Shown: piece after piece, positions 21,574 to 28,518 of the stretch
How positions within the stretch are numbered: position 1 is the first letter of the stretch
How the letters are laid out: each line of letters starts with the position of its first letter
IMG/VR virus record: IMGVR_UViG_3300009506_000124
Location: 1 to 34,202 of that record
Length of the DNA: 34,202 nucleotides
Strand: one strand, 5' to 3'
DNA from: a virus
Program-made: the position numbers and the translations under genes
The notes under the pieces: model-generated
What the model was told of the DNA's origin: nothing
The model's input: only the letters and a program-made list of their open reading frames with translations
Databases searched by the model: none

Positions 21574-23384
21574 TGGCAACTTTGGCTCAATTGGTCGTCA
21601 AATTGGTCGGGGATGTCTCCGATTATGAGTCGGCCCTGAAATCAGCAGAACAGAAAACAAAGGCGGTCGGGGACAAACTGACTGGCATTGGAACGAAGAT
21701 GACCGCCGGTGTGACTGCTCCCCTGGTTGGGTTGGGGTTTGTTGCTGTTAATGCTGCTTCAGATATGGAAGAATCCCTGTCAAAGGTCAATGTCGTCTTT
21801 GGTGATAATGCTGATGAGATTGTGAAATGGTCGGAGACTGCTGCTACCTCGATGGGACAGTCGCAGCAGCAGGCCCTGGAAGCAGTCGGGACTTATGGAA
21901 ACCTGCTTCAGTCGATTGGGGTGATCCCTGATACCGCTGCTGATATGTCCACAACCTTTGTGCAGCTGGCGTCCGACCTGGCAAGTTTTAACAATGCTTC
22001 ACCAGACGAAACTTTACTGGCGTTGAGGTCCGCACTGACAGGGGAATTTGAACCTATGAAGAGGTTCGGGGTTGCTTTATCACAAGCAGCAGTCGAGCAG
22101 CAGGCCCTAAAAATGGGGTTGATTGAAACAAAGGACGAACTGACACCGGCCATTAAAGCGCAGGCTGGTTACGCCCTGATTTTGGAGCAGACAACGCTCG
22201 CCCAGGGGGATTTTGAGAGGACCTCCGAAGGATTGGCAAATTCGCAAAGAATTTTATCTGCTCAATTCCAGGATGCTGCTGCTTCAATAGGTCAACAATT
22301 GCTCCCTGTTGCCTTGGAATTGGTCAATGTGATCCGGGGTTGGTTGGAAAGGTTCCAGGGATTGAGTCCAGAAATGCAGCGAATCATCGTAATTGTTGCG
22401 GGGGTGGCTGCTGCCATTGGTCCACTGTTGTTAATTGTGGGGTCCCTGGTATCAGCGATCGGTACGATAATCCCGGTGGTTGGCGCAGTGGTTGGGGTCC
22501 TGTCAGGTCCATTAATTTTGATTATTGGTGCGGTGATTGGGGTCATAGCTTTACTGACCGCAGCCTGGAAGAATAACTGGGGCGATATACAGGGAAAAAC
22601 TCAAGCGGTGATTACTTTCATCCGAAATTTGATTGGTTCAGCGTTGGAATGGATCCGGTCGTTTTGGGCTGATCATGGGGAGCAGATTAAAAGCCTGGTT
22701 CAATCTATATGGGATGGGGTCAAGGCGATATTTGATTGGTTTGTTAATATTGCGAAGCAGATATTCGAAGCCTTCCAGCTTGCGTTCTCAGGGGATTGGG
22801 AAGCGTTCGGCGCAAAGCTGCGGGAAATTTGGGATAGTGCCTGGGAGGATATAAAAACCGCCCTTTCAGCAGCCTGGACCTTTATTAAGACTGCTGTATC
22901 TGATGGGATTAAGGCGATAATCAAATGGTTCAAAGAAACTGACTGGCTGGAAGTCGGAAGGAATATAATCCAGGGGATCGCAAACGGGATCACCGCTGCT
23001 ACCCGATGGGTGATTGATGCGGTTTTATCTGTCGCCGGTGCGATTTGGGACACGTTGAAGGGATTCTTCAAATGGGGATCCCCGTCAAGATTGATGGTTG
23101 ACGCAGGGGAAAATATCGGGGGAAGTCTGGCGACCGGCGTATTGAATATGGCCAGGTCCGTCGGGTCTGCTATGGGATCCTTAATTGGGTCGATGGCTGG
23201 GGTTGCGGGTCCAGAAATAATTAATCCTGTTGGGCCCGGGGCAATGGGGACCAGGTCAGGATCATTGCGCCCTATTCCTGCAGCAGCAGGGGCCGGCCAG
23301 GTGATAATTTACGGAGGATTACATCTTCACGATGTCCAGGATAAACAAACTTTATTAGAGCAGTTAAGGGAAATTGAATTATGA
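21573..23384 (+). CDS. tape measure protein
   Basis: A 603-residue protein starting with ATG in TAATG. The N-terminus has LVVKLVGDVSDYESALKSAEQ; residues ~40-250 match a tape measure core (ASDMEESLSKVNVVFGDNAD, ALRSALTGEFEPMKRFGV, FERTSEGLANSQRILSAQ). A strongly hydrophobic segment at ~265-330 (VAGVAAAIGPLLLIVGSLV) follows, then Trp-rich helical repeats and a GSPSRLMVDAGENIGG motif. Tape measures set tail length and help DNA cross the membrane; at ~1.5 angstrom per residue the tail would be about 90 nm. Its stop shares ATGA with the Dit-like gene. Confidence 0.93.
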   Translation: MATLAQLVVKLVGDVSDYESALKSAEQKTKAVGDKLTGIGTKMTAGVTAPLVGLGFVAVNAASDMEESLSKVNVVFGDNADEIVKWSETAATSMGQSQQQALEAVGTYGNLLQSIGVIPDTAADMSTTFVQLASDLASFNNASPDETLLALRSALTGEFEPMKRFGVALSQAAVEQQALKMGLIETKDELTPAIKAQAGYALILEQTTLAQGDFERTSEGLANSQRILSAQFQDAAASIGQQLLPVALELVNVIRGWLERFQGLSPEMQRIIVIVAGVAAAIGPLLLIVGSLVSAIGTIIPVVGAVVGVLSGPLILIIGAVIGVIALLTAAWKNNWGDIQGKTQAVITFIRNLIGSALEWIRSFWADHGEQIKSLVQSIWDGVKAIFDWFVNIAKQIFEAFQLAFSGDWEAFGAKLREIWDSAWEDIKTALSAAWTFIKTAVSDGIKAIIKWFKETDWLEVGRNIIQGIANGITAATRWVIDAVLSVAGAIWDTLKGFFKWGSPSRLMVDAGENIGGSLATGVLNMARSVGSAMGSLIGSMAGVAGPEIINPVGPGAMGTRSGSLRPIPAAAGAGQVIIYGGLHLHDVQDKQTLLEQLREIEL

Positions 23385-25234
23385 AGTTAAAGTCCTTTGG
23401 TGGTTATAGTATCAATGATGGAACCAATTTTGAGTCGATTTTGGATGCCAGTACCTACGGACTGCCAGGGATAGGAATTAACCTTGCTCAAAGACAAAAC
23501 TACTGGCCCTTGATTGGTGGAATAGAACGCCCAGGGAAACAGATCATTATAGATATTTATATCAGGAACACCGGAGCCCTTTCCACTTATCAAAAACTGC
23601 TCGCTCAATATTTTGATCCGGATGATGAAACTCCCAAGATGTTAGTCGCAGAAGATGACGGGGGTGGGAATGATCGTTACGTAATGGGGATTTGTCAGGC
23701 CCTTGACGAGGTCCCTTTCAGCGCAGGGATCCATTTTGTCGCAACTGTTCAGATTCACGGGGATGTATTCTGGCGGGAAGTCACTCCGACAGCTGCTTCA
23801 GCCTGGAATATTACCGCAACCGGTCAACAGAAAATCATTGCTAATAATGGGGAAATGGACTGCTATCCAAAAATAACCATTAGACCGACCTCCGCAAAAA
23901 CTGGGTCTTGGCCCTACAAATTATTTGTCGCTCTCGAATGGCGAACGACCGCAGCGATACAATACCCGGTCGAAATTGCTGTTTTGGACACCAGGATCGC
24001 ATCGACAAATTTTGCCCTGGCCAGTGGTGACGATTTGAGGGTTTGGATTGATGGCGTGGAAGTCAATAGGTGGCTAACTAATCCGAACACCGCAGTGACT
24101 GACATCTGGTGTAATGTGGATTTTGAATCAAATATCCTGATGACCCTTGCAGCAGGAATTAACAATTCGGTCACTGAATTTACTGTTAATCAAGCGATAA
24201 GCGGGATGCCTGATCAGGGGATTGTATATATAAATTCCGAGGTCATAACCTATACTTCAAAGTCAAATGCTGATAAGACTTTCAAAGGATGCACCAGGGG
24301 GGCGAATGGTTCGACCGCTGCTGCCCATAGTACCGGAGCGACTGTATTTTGGATCCAGCATGATATCTGGATCCTTTATGGGAATGCTTCAGCAGGATCC
24401 CCGCCATCTGATTCCAATTATGAACCAATGATTTATCTGCCATCGTCCAGTAACACGACCTGGGATTATAACGATTTTGCAGCGGTGGCTAAGCCGAACC
24501 GTACAGGGCAATGGGTCTTTGCTAAAAGTTCTGATGCTTATTCTTATGGTGGTGATCGGGGAGCTGCTGCAGATCCATTCGTGGAACTTGGGATCCTATT
24601 AAGTGGTGGCGGTTCAAACAGATATGGCCGGTGGAGCATAACAAATCCTTGTGGGATCACCGTTGCAAACTTCCAAAGTGGAGAATATTATAAAAACCAT
24701 GCTGCAGCCTATGCCTACACGATGAGGTTCAATGACTATACAGGGTGGCTTGAAGTTACTTTAATTTCGACCGGGACCCTTTTAGCGTGGACCAACTGGA
24801 GCAGAAGCGAAACATTTGCAGGAACCGCACCGACAGCAGCAGGGATCCAATTTAATATATCGTCGTCAAGTATTCTCGAATACTTTGAAGCTTCCGACGT
24901 TACTTTGACCTTGGATAGTGCTAAAACACCTATCTCAATCCCGCAGCCTGAAATGACATCCTATTTTCTTGATTGTGCTGTGTGGAACATGAGTACTGTC
25001 GAGCGGATTGAATTAACCATTAACATGGCCTTGAATGAAGATTTGATCGTCGATACCGATAAAAAAACCGTATTGAAGGGCGGGGCGAACCAGTTCCAGG
25101 CTTTGAGTCTCCCAGGCGGGGTCCGCAGGGATTGGTTGAAACTTCAGCCGGGAAATAACACTTTGCAGTTTAATGACACCGGCACGAATGGGGTCACTAT
25201 CACGATTACTTATGAAGAGAGGTTCTACGATTGA
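23381..25234 (+). CDS. distal tail (Dit)-like protein with large insertion
   Basis: A 617-residue protein. The beginning (residues 1-~150: SILDASTYGLPGIGINLAQRQ, GKQIIIDIYI, FVATVQIHGDVFWREV) and the end (DWLKLQPGNNTLQFNDTG) match distal tail proteins, which form the hub ring at the tail tip. Between ~240 and ~500 lies an extra region with FTVNQAISGMPDQGIVYIN, a beta domain often seen in phage structural proteins, then more beta-rich sequence (possibly carbohydrate-binding, as in evolved Dits). ATGA links it to the tape measure gene. The Dit call is good; the insert's function is unknown. Confidence 0.78.
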   Translation: MKLKSFGGYSINDGTNFESILDASTYGLPGIGINLAQRQNYWPLIGGIERPGKQIIIDIYIRNTGALSTYQKLLAQYFDPDDETPKMLVAEDDGGGNDRYVMGICQALDEVPFSAGIHFVATVQIHGDVFWREVTPTAASAWNITATGQQKIIANNGEMDCYPKITIRPTSAKTGSWPYKLFVALEWRTTAAIQYPVEIAVLDTRIASTNFALASGDDLRVWIDGVEVNRWLTNPNTAVTDIWCNVDFESNILMTLAAGINNSVTEFTVNQAISGMPDQGIVYINSEVITYTSKSNADKTFKGCTRGANGSTAAAHSTGATVFWIQHDIWILYGNASAGSPPSDSNYEPMIYLPSSSNTTWDYNDFAAVAKPNRTGQWVFAKSSDAYSYGGDRGAAADPFVELGILLSGGGSNRYGRWSITNPCGITVANFQSGEYYKNHAAAYAYTMRFNDYTGWLEVTLISTGTLLAWTNWSRSETFAGTAPTAAGIQFNISSSSILEYFEASDVTLTLDSAKTPISIPQPEMTSYFLDCAVWNMSTVERIELTINMALNEDLIVDTDKKTVLKGGANQFQALSLPGGVRRDWLKLQPGNNTLQFNDTGTNGVTITITYEERFYD

Positions 25235-26256
25235 GTTACGCCAGGTTGGTTGTTGGTGATCAGTTTGGAGCCCTGCTTGATGAATTGGAAGTTAATCTTC
25301 AGTTTGTCAATTGGCGGTTAAATAAGATTGGAAAATGTAAGTTTGACATAGCAGCGAATGATCCAAAGTCGACCGCAGGAAATTTGAAATTTGGGAACAG
25401 GGTCCTTATTGAGTTTGACAATGGACTACCGGCCTGGGTTGGGATCATAGATCCCTTTAGGGATTGGGACAAAGATTTAATCACTGTTAATTGCTATGAT
25501 CCAGGTGAAATCTTTCAGTACAGGATCACCGATAAGGGAAGGTATTTTACTGCTGAAGCAGCCGGCTCGATATTTAAGGCTGTTATTGATGATGCGAATA
25601 TTGTTGCTTTGACAGGGGTTTTGATTGGTGAAATTTATTCGGGAGGGGATGCTCATTCTCCGGACTATCACCTGAAACCATTGATTGAGATCTTTCAGGA
25701 CAGTATATTAACCAGGTTGTCAAATTATGATTTTGGTTTTACTGGAAGCCTGGTTGATGGGGTGATCCAGATGACCGCCAACTTTTACGAAATGAAAGGG
25801 TCCATTAAGCCGAGCACTGTATTAATCCAGGGGAATAATTTATCGGAGGTCAAATTATCAGAACAGGGGCCGATCATTAATAAATGGGTTGTCGCCGGTG
25901 AGGGGACGGGTTGGGGAGCTGAAAGGTTGACCTCAACTGCTGTAGATCAGGACAGTATCGACACCTATGGATTAAGGGAAGCTTCGAGGGTCTATGGGGA
26001 TGTCAAGGAACAGGGGACCCTGGACCAGAACGCAGCGAATTTATTAGAGCAGACAAAGGACCCTTACAATATATTTACTTTGTCTGCCGTGGATGCGGAA
26101 CCAGCGAAATTTTCGGCCTATGATATAGGGGACACCGTCAGATTAATTGCGCCCGATTATGGGTTCGATGGAACCGATACAATGGTCAGGATTTTGTCAA
26201 GGGAATTTAAGCCGGGGGATGGGGTTTGTGATTTGGTTGTCCAGGAGTCTTTATAA
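25231..26256 (+). CDS. tail-tip/baseplate hub protein (gp37/Tal-like)
   Basis: Starts with TTG in a TTGA overlap with the Dit-like gene. The 341-residue protein contains NWRLNKIGKCKFDIAANDP, FGNRVLIEFDNGLPAWVGIID and DLITVNCYDPGEIF in the first third, then NNLSEVKLSEQGPIINKWVV and the final YDIGDTVRLIAPDYGF and MVRILSREFKPG. This matches siphovirus ReqiPepy6 Gp37-like hub proteins, which cap the tail tip below Dit. No peptidase or lysozyme motif is visible, so any wall-degrading activity must lie elsewhere. Confidence 0.75.
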   Translation: MSYARLVVGDQFGALLDELEVNLQFVNWRLNKIGKCKFDIAANDPKSTAGNLKFGNRVLIEFDNGLPAWVGIIDPFRDWDKDLITVNCYDPGEIFQYRITDKGRYFTAEAAGSIFKAVIDDANIVALTGVLIGEIYSGGDAHSPDYHLKPLIEIFQDSILTRLSNYDFGFTGSLVDGVIQMTANFYEMKGSIKPSTVLIQGNNLSEVKLSEQGPIINKWVVAGEGTGWGAERLTSTAVDQDSIDTYGLREASRVYGDVKEQGTLDQNAANLLEQTKDPYNIFTLSAVDAEPAKFSAYDIGDTVRLIAPDYGFDGTDTMVRILSREFKPGDGVCDLVVQESL

Positions 26257-27050
26257 TGGTCTCAGGTGGATTACAGTCTGACCAGCAGGTTAATAATTTA
26301 TTAGATCAGATCAAGGATTTGCAGGAACGCCTATCGCAATTGGAACGATTTGCTTTGACAAGTCAAGATATTAAAGCAAATAAAATTATCTTAGGCGAAG
26401 GTCCCTGGTCCATTAATGATATTGATAATGGCTCATTGACCCTTCAGGAAAGCGGGATAACTGTATCCGAAAGGATTGAAGCGGAACCAGGTCAAGTCGC
26501 CCAAACTATTTACTCAAAAGGTGGCGACGCCCGATGGGTTATAAGATGTACTAATGCTGCTGAAACCGGTTCAGATGCTGGATCAGATTTGGAAATCATT
26601 TCCCGCCATGACGATGGAACATATTACCTCACGCCTATTAAAATCTGGCGGGACACTGGATTAATAAAACTTGGGACAAATTGTGAGGTTCATACTGTGC
26701 CGTGGACGGATTACAGCAGTACATCGACGATAACCGGGTGGTCGTCCAGAACTGAAACCAGAATATATTATAAAAAACTTGGAAATTTGGTCTTTGTTAA
26801 TTATAGGCTTGTTGGAACCAGCAATTCAACGAGCACTAATTTTACTGTCCCTTATAATGGGGTGGTGGCTTCCTGGCTTCATATGTGCGTTGGAAGGGAT
26901 AACGGGGCCGCTCTTTATGATGGGCCTTATTGTACGATCAGCACGACCGGATTTGTGACTTTTGTTAAGGGGATTGGATATTCGACAACTGCCTGGACCG
27001 CATCTGGTGACAAAGCGGTCTATGGTTCGCTCTGGTATGAAGCAGCTTGA
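26256..27050 (+). CDS. tail fibre / receptor-binding-like protein
   Basis: A 264-residue protein with a coiled-coil N-terminus (QVNNLLDQIKDLQERLSQLERF), suited to trimerisation, then a beta-rich shaft (IILGEGPWSINDID, ETGSDAGSDLEIISRHDDG) and a C-terminal domain (TRIYYKKLGNLVFVNYRLVG, followed by a S/T/N-rich loop) like phage tip domains. It is the last gene before the terminator, where siphoviruses often place their receptor-binding protein. It starts in TAATG with the hub gene. The host receptor cannot be deduced. Confidence 0.75.
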   Translation: MVSGGLQSDQQVNNLLDQIKDLQERLSQLERFALTSQDIKANKIILGEGPWSINDIDNGSLTLQESGITVSERIEAEPGQVAQTIYSKGGDARWVIRCTNAAETGSDAGSDLEIISRHDDGTYYLTPIKIWRDTGLIKLGTNCEVHTVPWTDYSSTSTITGWSSRTETRIYYKKLGNLVFVNYRLVGTSNSTSTNFTVPYNGVVASWLHMCVGRDNGAALYDGPYCTISTTGFVTFVKGIGYSTTAWTASGDKAVYGSLWYEAA

Positions 27051-27055
27051 AATGA

Positions 27056-27084
27056 TTGACAGAAGGTGCTTTATTTGCTAAACT
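27056..27084 (+). promoter_or_regulatory. sigma70-type promoter upstream of terminator
   Basis: TTGACA at 27056-27061 (perfect -35), 17-nt spacer, TAAACT at 27079-27084 (4 of 6 matches). The expected start is near 27091. It lies six bases after the last tail gene and reads directly into the hairpins and terminator ~65 bases on. Its product is therefore either a short RNA or, on read-through, early mRNA. Confidence 0.7.
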
Positions 27085-27090
27085 GATTTT

Positions 27091-27157
27091 GTCGTCAGCG
27101 TTTGGTCCTGCCATTGGACCAGGGCCGCCAGGTCTCCCCCCTGGCGGTCTTTTTGTT
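27091..27157 (+). ncRNA. candidate short phage RNA (two hairpins)
   Basis: Inferred from the promoter at 27056 and the terminator at 27125-27159. The transcript would be roughly 65 nt with a 6-bp hairpin (27103-27121, containing CATT in its loop) followed by the terminator hairpin. No protein is possible. The first hairpin resembles the first hairpin of the late leader (shared CCATTGGA). If the promoter is inactive this is only the late operon terminator region. Confidence 0.35.
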
Positions 27158-27159
27158 TT
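27125..27159 (+). terminator. rho-independent terminator of the late operon
   Basis: Perfect 8-bp GC-rich stem CCGCCAGG (27125-27132) with CCTGGCGG (27140-27147), 7-nt loop, followed at once by TCTTTTTGTTTT. It lies 75 bases after the last tail gene and would end late transcription before the early promoter. Confidence 0.95.
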
Positions 27160-27194
27160 GGGATCCAGGGCGCCGTAAAAGGTCGCCGAATTAT

Positions 27195-27214
27195 TTCGTC
27201 CCTAATTCGTCCCT
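27195..27214. repeat. 11-base direct repeats TTCGTCCCT
   Basis: TTCGTCCCT occurs at 27195-27203 and 27206-27214 (period 11), and a degenerate third unit, TTTGTCCTT, follows at 27216. About one helical turn per unit suits cooperative protein binding, such as an operator or origin iteron. Confidence 0.55.
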
Positions 27215-27220
27215 GTTTGT

Positions 27221-27248
27221 CCTTTCGATAACTGCAATTATCGAAACC
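27221..27248. promoter_or_regulatory. dif-like palindromic site
   Basis: CCTTTCGATAA, six bases CTGCAA, then TTATCGAAACC. The inner 9-base arms (27223-27231 and 27238-27246) are perfect inverted repeats. Both the 11-6-11 geometry and the ATAA/TTAT borders of the core are those of XerC/XerD dif sites. Perfect symmetry is also what a dimeric repressor operator would show. Confidence 0.5.
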
Positions 27249-27277
27249 GTAAGGGGTTGGGGGGTTTTAATATGGGG

Positions 27278-27300
27278 TAACAAAAACGCCCTTTTTGTTA
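27278..27300. repeat. AT-rich inverted repeat
   Basis: TAACAAAAA (27278-27286) and TTTTTGTTA (27292-27300) flank CGCCC, with ATGGGG on both outer sides. It could act as a weak bidirectional terminator (A-run, stem, T-run) or a protein site. Confidence 0.6.
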
Positions 27301-27364
27301 TGGGGTTCAATATTTGATGATTTTAGGGTCCAGGAATTGCAAACAAAAATGATGGGTTTGATTG

Positions 27365-27393
27365 TTGACAATGTATGACAATAGAGTTATATT
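27365..27393 (+). promoter_or_regulatory. sigma70-type early promoter with overlapping direct repeat
   Basis: TTGACA (27365-27370), 17-nt spacer, TATATT (27388-27393). The sequence TGACAAT is repeated at 27366 and 27376 across the -35 and spacer, a possible operator. A GCCGG/CCGGC hairpin (27400-27415) and AGGAG before ATG 27448 follow. It should drive the replication/early operon. Confidence 0.85.
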
Positions 27394-27447
27394 TGTGCTG
27401 CCGGTGATTCCCGGCCAGGAAGCAATTTAACAAACAGGAGTTAATGA

Positions 27448-27654
27448 ATGGATAAAACACAAGATCAGGTTATGGATCAAAGGACCATCTTTCGACATGG
27501 GGTGGAAATATCACAAGATTTAATGGACATTATTAATTTTCTGGAAAGTGAATTTCCTGGGTCAAGGGTTCGCCCAGCCGAGGCGATTCGCTATGCAATT
27601 GCAACGCAGGCCAGGAAGATCAGAACATTAAGAGAGGTCCGAAATGGCAATTGA
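27448..27654 (+). CDS. ribbon-helix-helix-like small regulator, 68 aa
   Basis: First gene of the early operon, with ACAGGAGTTAATGA before ATG 27448. After a polar N-terminus it has a short strand (RHGVEIS), a helix (QDLMDIINFLESEFPG) and a second helix starting RVRPAEAIRYAIATQA. This is the strand-helix-helix pattern of Arc/MetJ-type DNA-binding proteins, in which the S/P-E-A-I-R element begins the second helix. Such a protein could autoregulate via the repeated ATGACAAT over its promoter. Both the family and the target are inferred from pattern only. Confidence 0.62.
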   Translation: MDKTQDQVMDQRTIFRHGVEISQDLMDIINFLESEFPGSRVRPAEAIRYAIATQARKIRTLREVRNGN

Positions 27655-27904
27655 TTTAAGCAAATATCCGCAGGAATTTATTGTCGAATATTGTCGGAAG
27701 GGGACGACAAAAATTATTGAACGAGCCCAGGTCCCAGCGGACAATGAGGACCAGGCGAAGGAGGCTATAAGGAACAAAGTTAATCTTAATTTTATTGTTG
27801 CAGTTTACCCAGCTGAAAGATCCTCAATTGAAGAATTGGAAGGATTATTCGATGACTTGCTGGATGCAAACCTGGGAATTTATAACCCGGGTTTGAAATT
27901 TTAA
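27644..27904 (+). CDS. hypothetical protein, 86 aa
   Basis: A soluble protein with a beta strand start (PQEFIVEYCRKGTTKIIERAQV) and a helix (NEDQAKEAIRNKVN), ending acidic (SIEELEGLFDDLLDANLG). It resembles compact alpha/beta domains but no family is recognised. It overlaps the regulator gene by 11 bases, and GAGAGGTCCGAA lies before the ATG. An early accessory role is likely from position. Confidence 0.58.
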   Translation: MAIDLSKYPQEFIVEYCRKGTTKIIERAQVPADNEDQAKEAIRNKVNLNFIVAVYPAERSSIEELEGLFDDLLDANLGIYNPGLKF

Positions 27905-27920
27905 TTCAGGAGCTGACGAC

Positions 27921-28202
27921 ATGGTTAATATAAGATTTTGTGAAGATCCCGCCGAGCCGGGAAAAGTGATCAGGGTTAATACCTGTAAATGTGGACAGGT
28001 CTTCACTATCCTTAATTGGTTTGAGGAAGAATGTCCTAAATGTGGTCGCCTGTACAATGGTGCTGGTCAGGAATTGGCTCCCCGGTCGCAATGGGGGGAG
28101 GAAACAGGGGAATCACCAGCCGATATTTATAATCCCCGGTACAGGGATCCCCTTGATGAAATGGAAGATTTGGAAAATTTGAAATATGGGAGGGGGGTCT
28201 GA
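27921..28202 (+). CDS. zinc-ribbon protein, 93 aa
   Basis: Two cysteine pairs are visible: TCKCGQVF (C22, C24) and ECPKCGRLYNG (C38, C41), a rubredoxin-like ribbon, followed by GAGQELAPRSQWGEETGE and an acidic C-terminus. Proteins with this YNGxGQxLxPxxQWGEETGE pattern are frequent in phage early regions, without known role. The start lies in a 16-base leader AGGAGCTGACGACATG (27908-27923) that is repeated exactly before the gene at 28519. Confidence 0.68.
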   Translation: MVNIRFCEDPAEPGKVIRVNTCKCGQVFTILNWFEEECPKCGRLYNGAGQELAPRSQWGEETGESPADIYNPRYRDPLDEMEDLENLKYGRGV

Positions 28203-28203
28203 A

Positions 28204-28407
28204 ATGCCGTATCAAATATTTATTCGTGATTGGTGGATAGATAATCCAAAATTTCCTAATGGGTTGGAACCAGGTCCAGGTCCGAAGGAATTTGTTAAGA
28301 TTGTTGACACTTTCCAGCAGGCCCGGGATTATTGCCAGGAATACAATTCGACCCATGAACCAGGAAGATTGAGTCGCAAAGCCGAGTTTGAGGGGTACGG
28401 AGGTTAA
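28204..28407 (+). CDS. small conserved-type phage protein, 67 aa
   Basis: ATG 28204 gives a protein with FIRDWWIDNPKFPNGLEPG, then a helix (FQQARDYCQEYNST) and EPGRLSRKAEFEG. This is a recurring small protein of phages and prophages with no known function. The Trp pair and the RLSRKAEF end are its hallmarks. It is spaced one base from the upstream gene. Confidence 0.65.
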   Translation: MPYQIFIRDWWIDNPKFPNGLEPGPGPKEFVKIVDTFQQARDYCQEYNSTHEPGRLSRKAEFEGYGG

Positions 28408-28409
28408 AA

Positions 28410-28499
28410 ATGCACGAGGCGATATATTATTTGGTTATGGCGGTTGCGGTTTGGTGGGCTGTTTCAAAAACCTTCCCGAAGAATGACCAGAATAAATAA
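28410..28499 (+). CDS. very small membrane peptide, 29 aa
   Basis: ATG 28410 follows ACGGAGGTTAAAA, an excellent ribosome site. It encodes a helix of about 16 hydrophobic residues (AIYYLVMAVAVWWAVS) and a charged end (KTFPKNDQNK). Single-pass phage micropeptides can inhibit membrane proteins or affect lysis. Only the ribosome site and composition support it. Confidence 0.5.
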   Translation: MHEAIYYLVMAVAVWWAVSKTFPKNDQNK

Positions 28500-28518
28500 T
28501 TGAATAGGAGCTGACGAC

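Larger units (their letters stand above)
27051..27447. other. gene-free regulatory hub between late and early modules
   Basis: This 397-base interval has no convincing gene. The only long frame (from TTG 27102) runs straight through the terminator and looks random. Left to right it holds a promoter (27056), a small hairpin (TGGTCC 27103 with GGACCA 27116), a terminator (27125), 11-base direct repeats (27195), a 28-base palindromic element (27221), an AT-rich inverted repeat (27278), a short direct repeat of ATGACAAT over a second promoter (27365) and a leader hairpin (27400-27415). It separates the late operon from the early operon and may include an origin or recombination site. Confidence 0.8.

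Noticed and set aside
27102-27317. 71-codon frame starting TTG in the hub
   Set aside because: It begins inside a hairpin, runs across the terminator and repeats, has no ribosome site and an unnatural composition.
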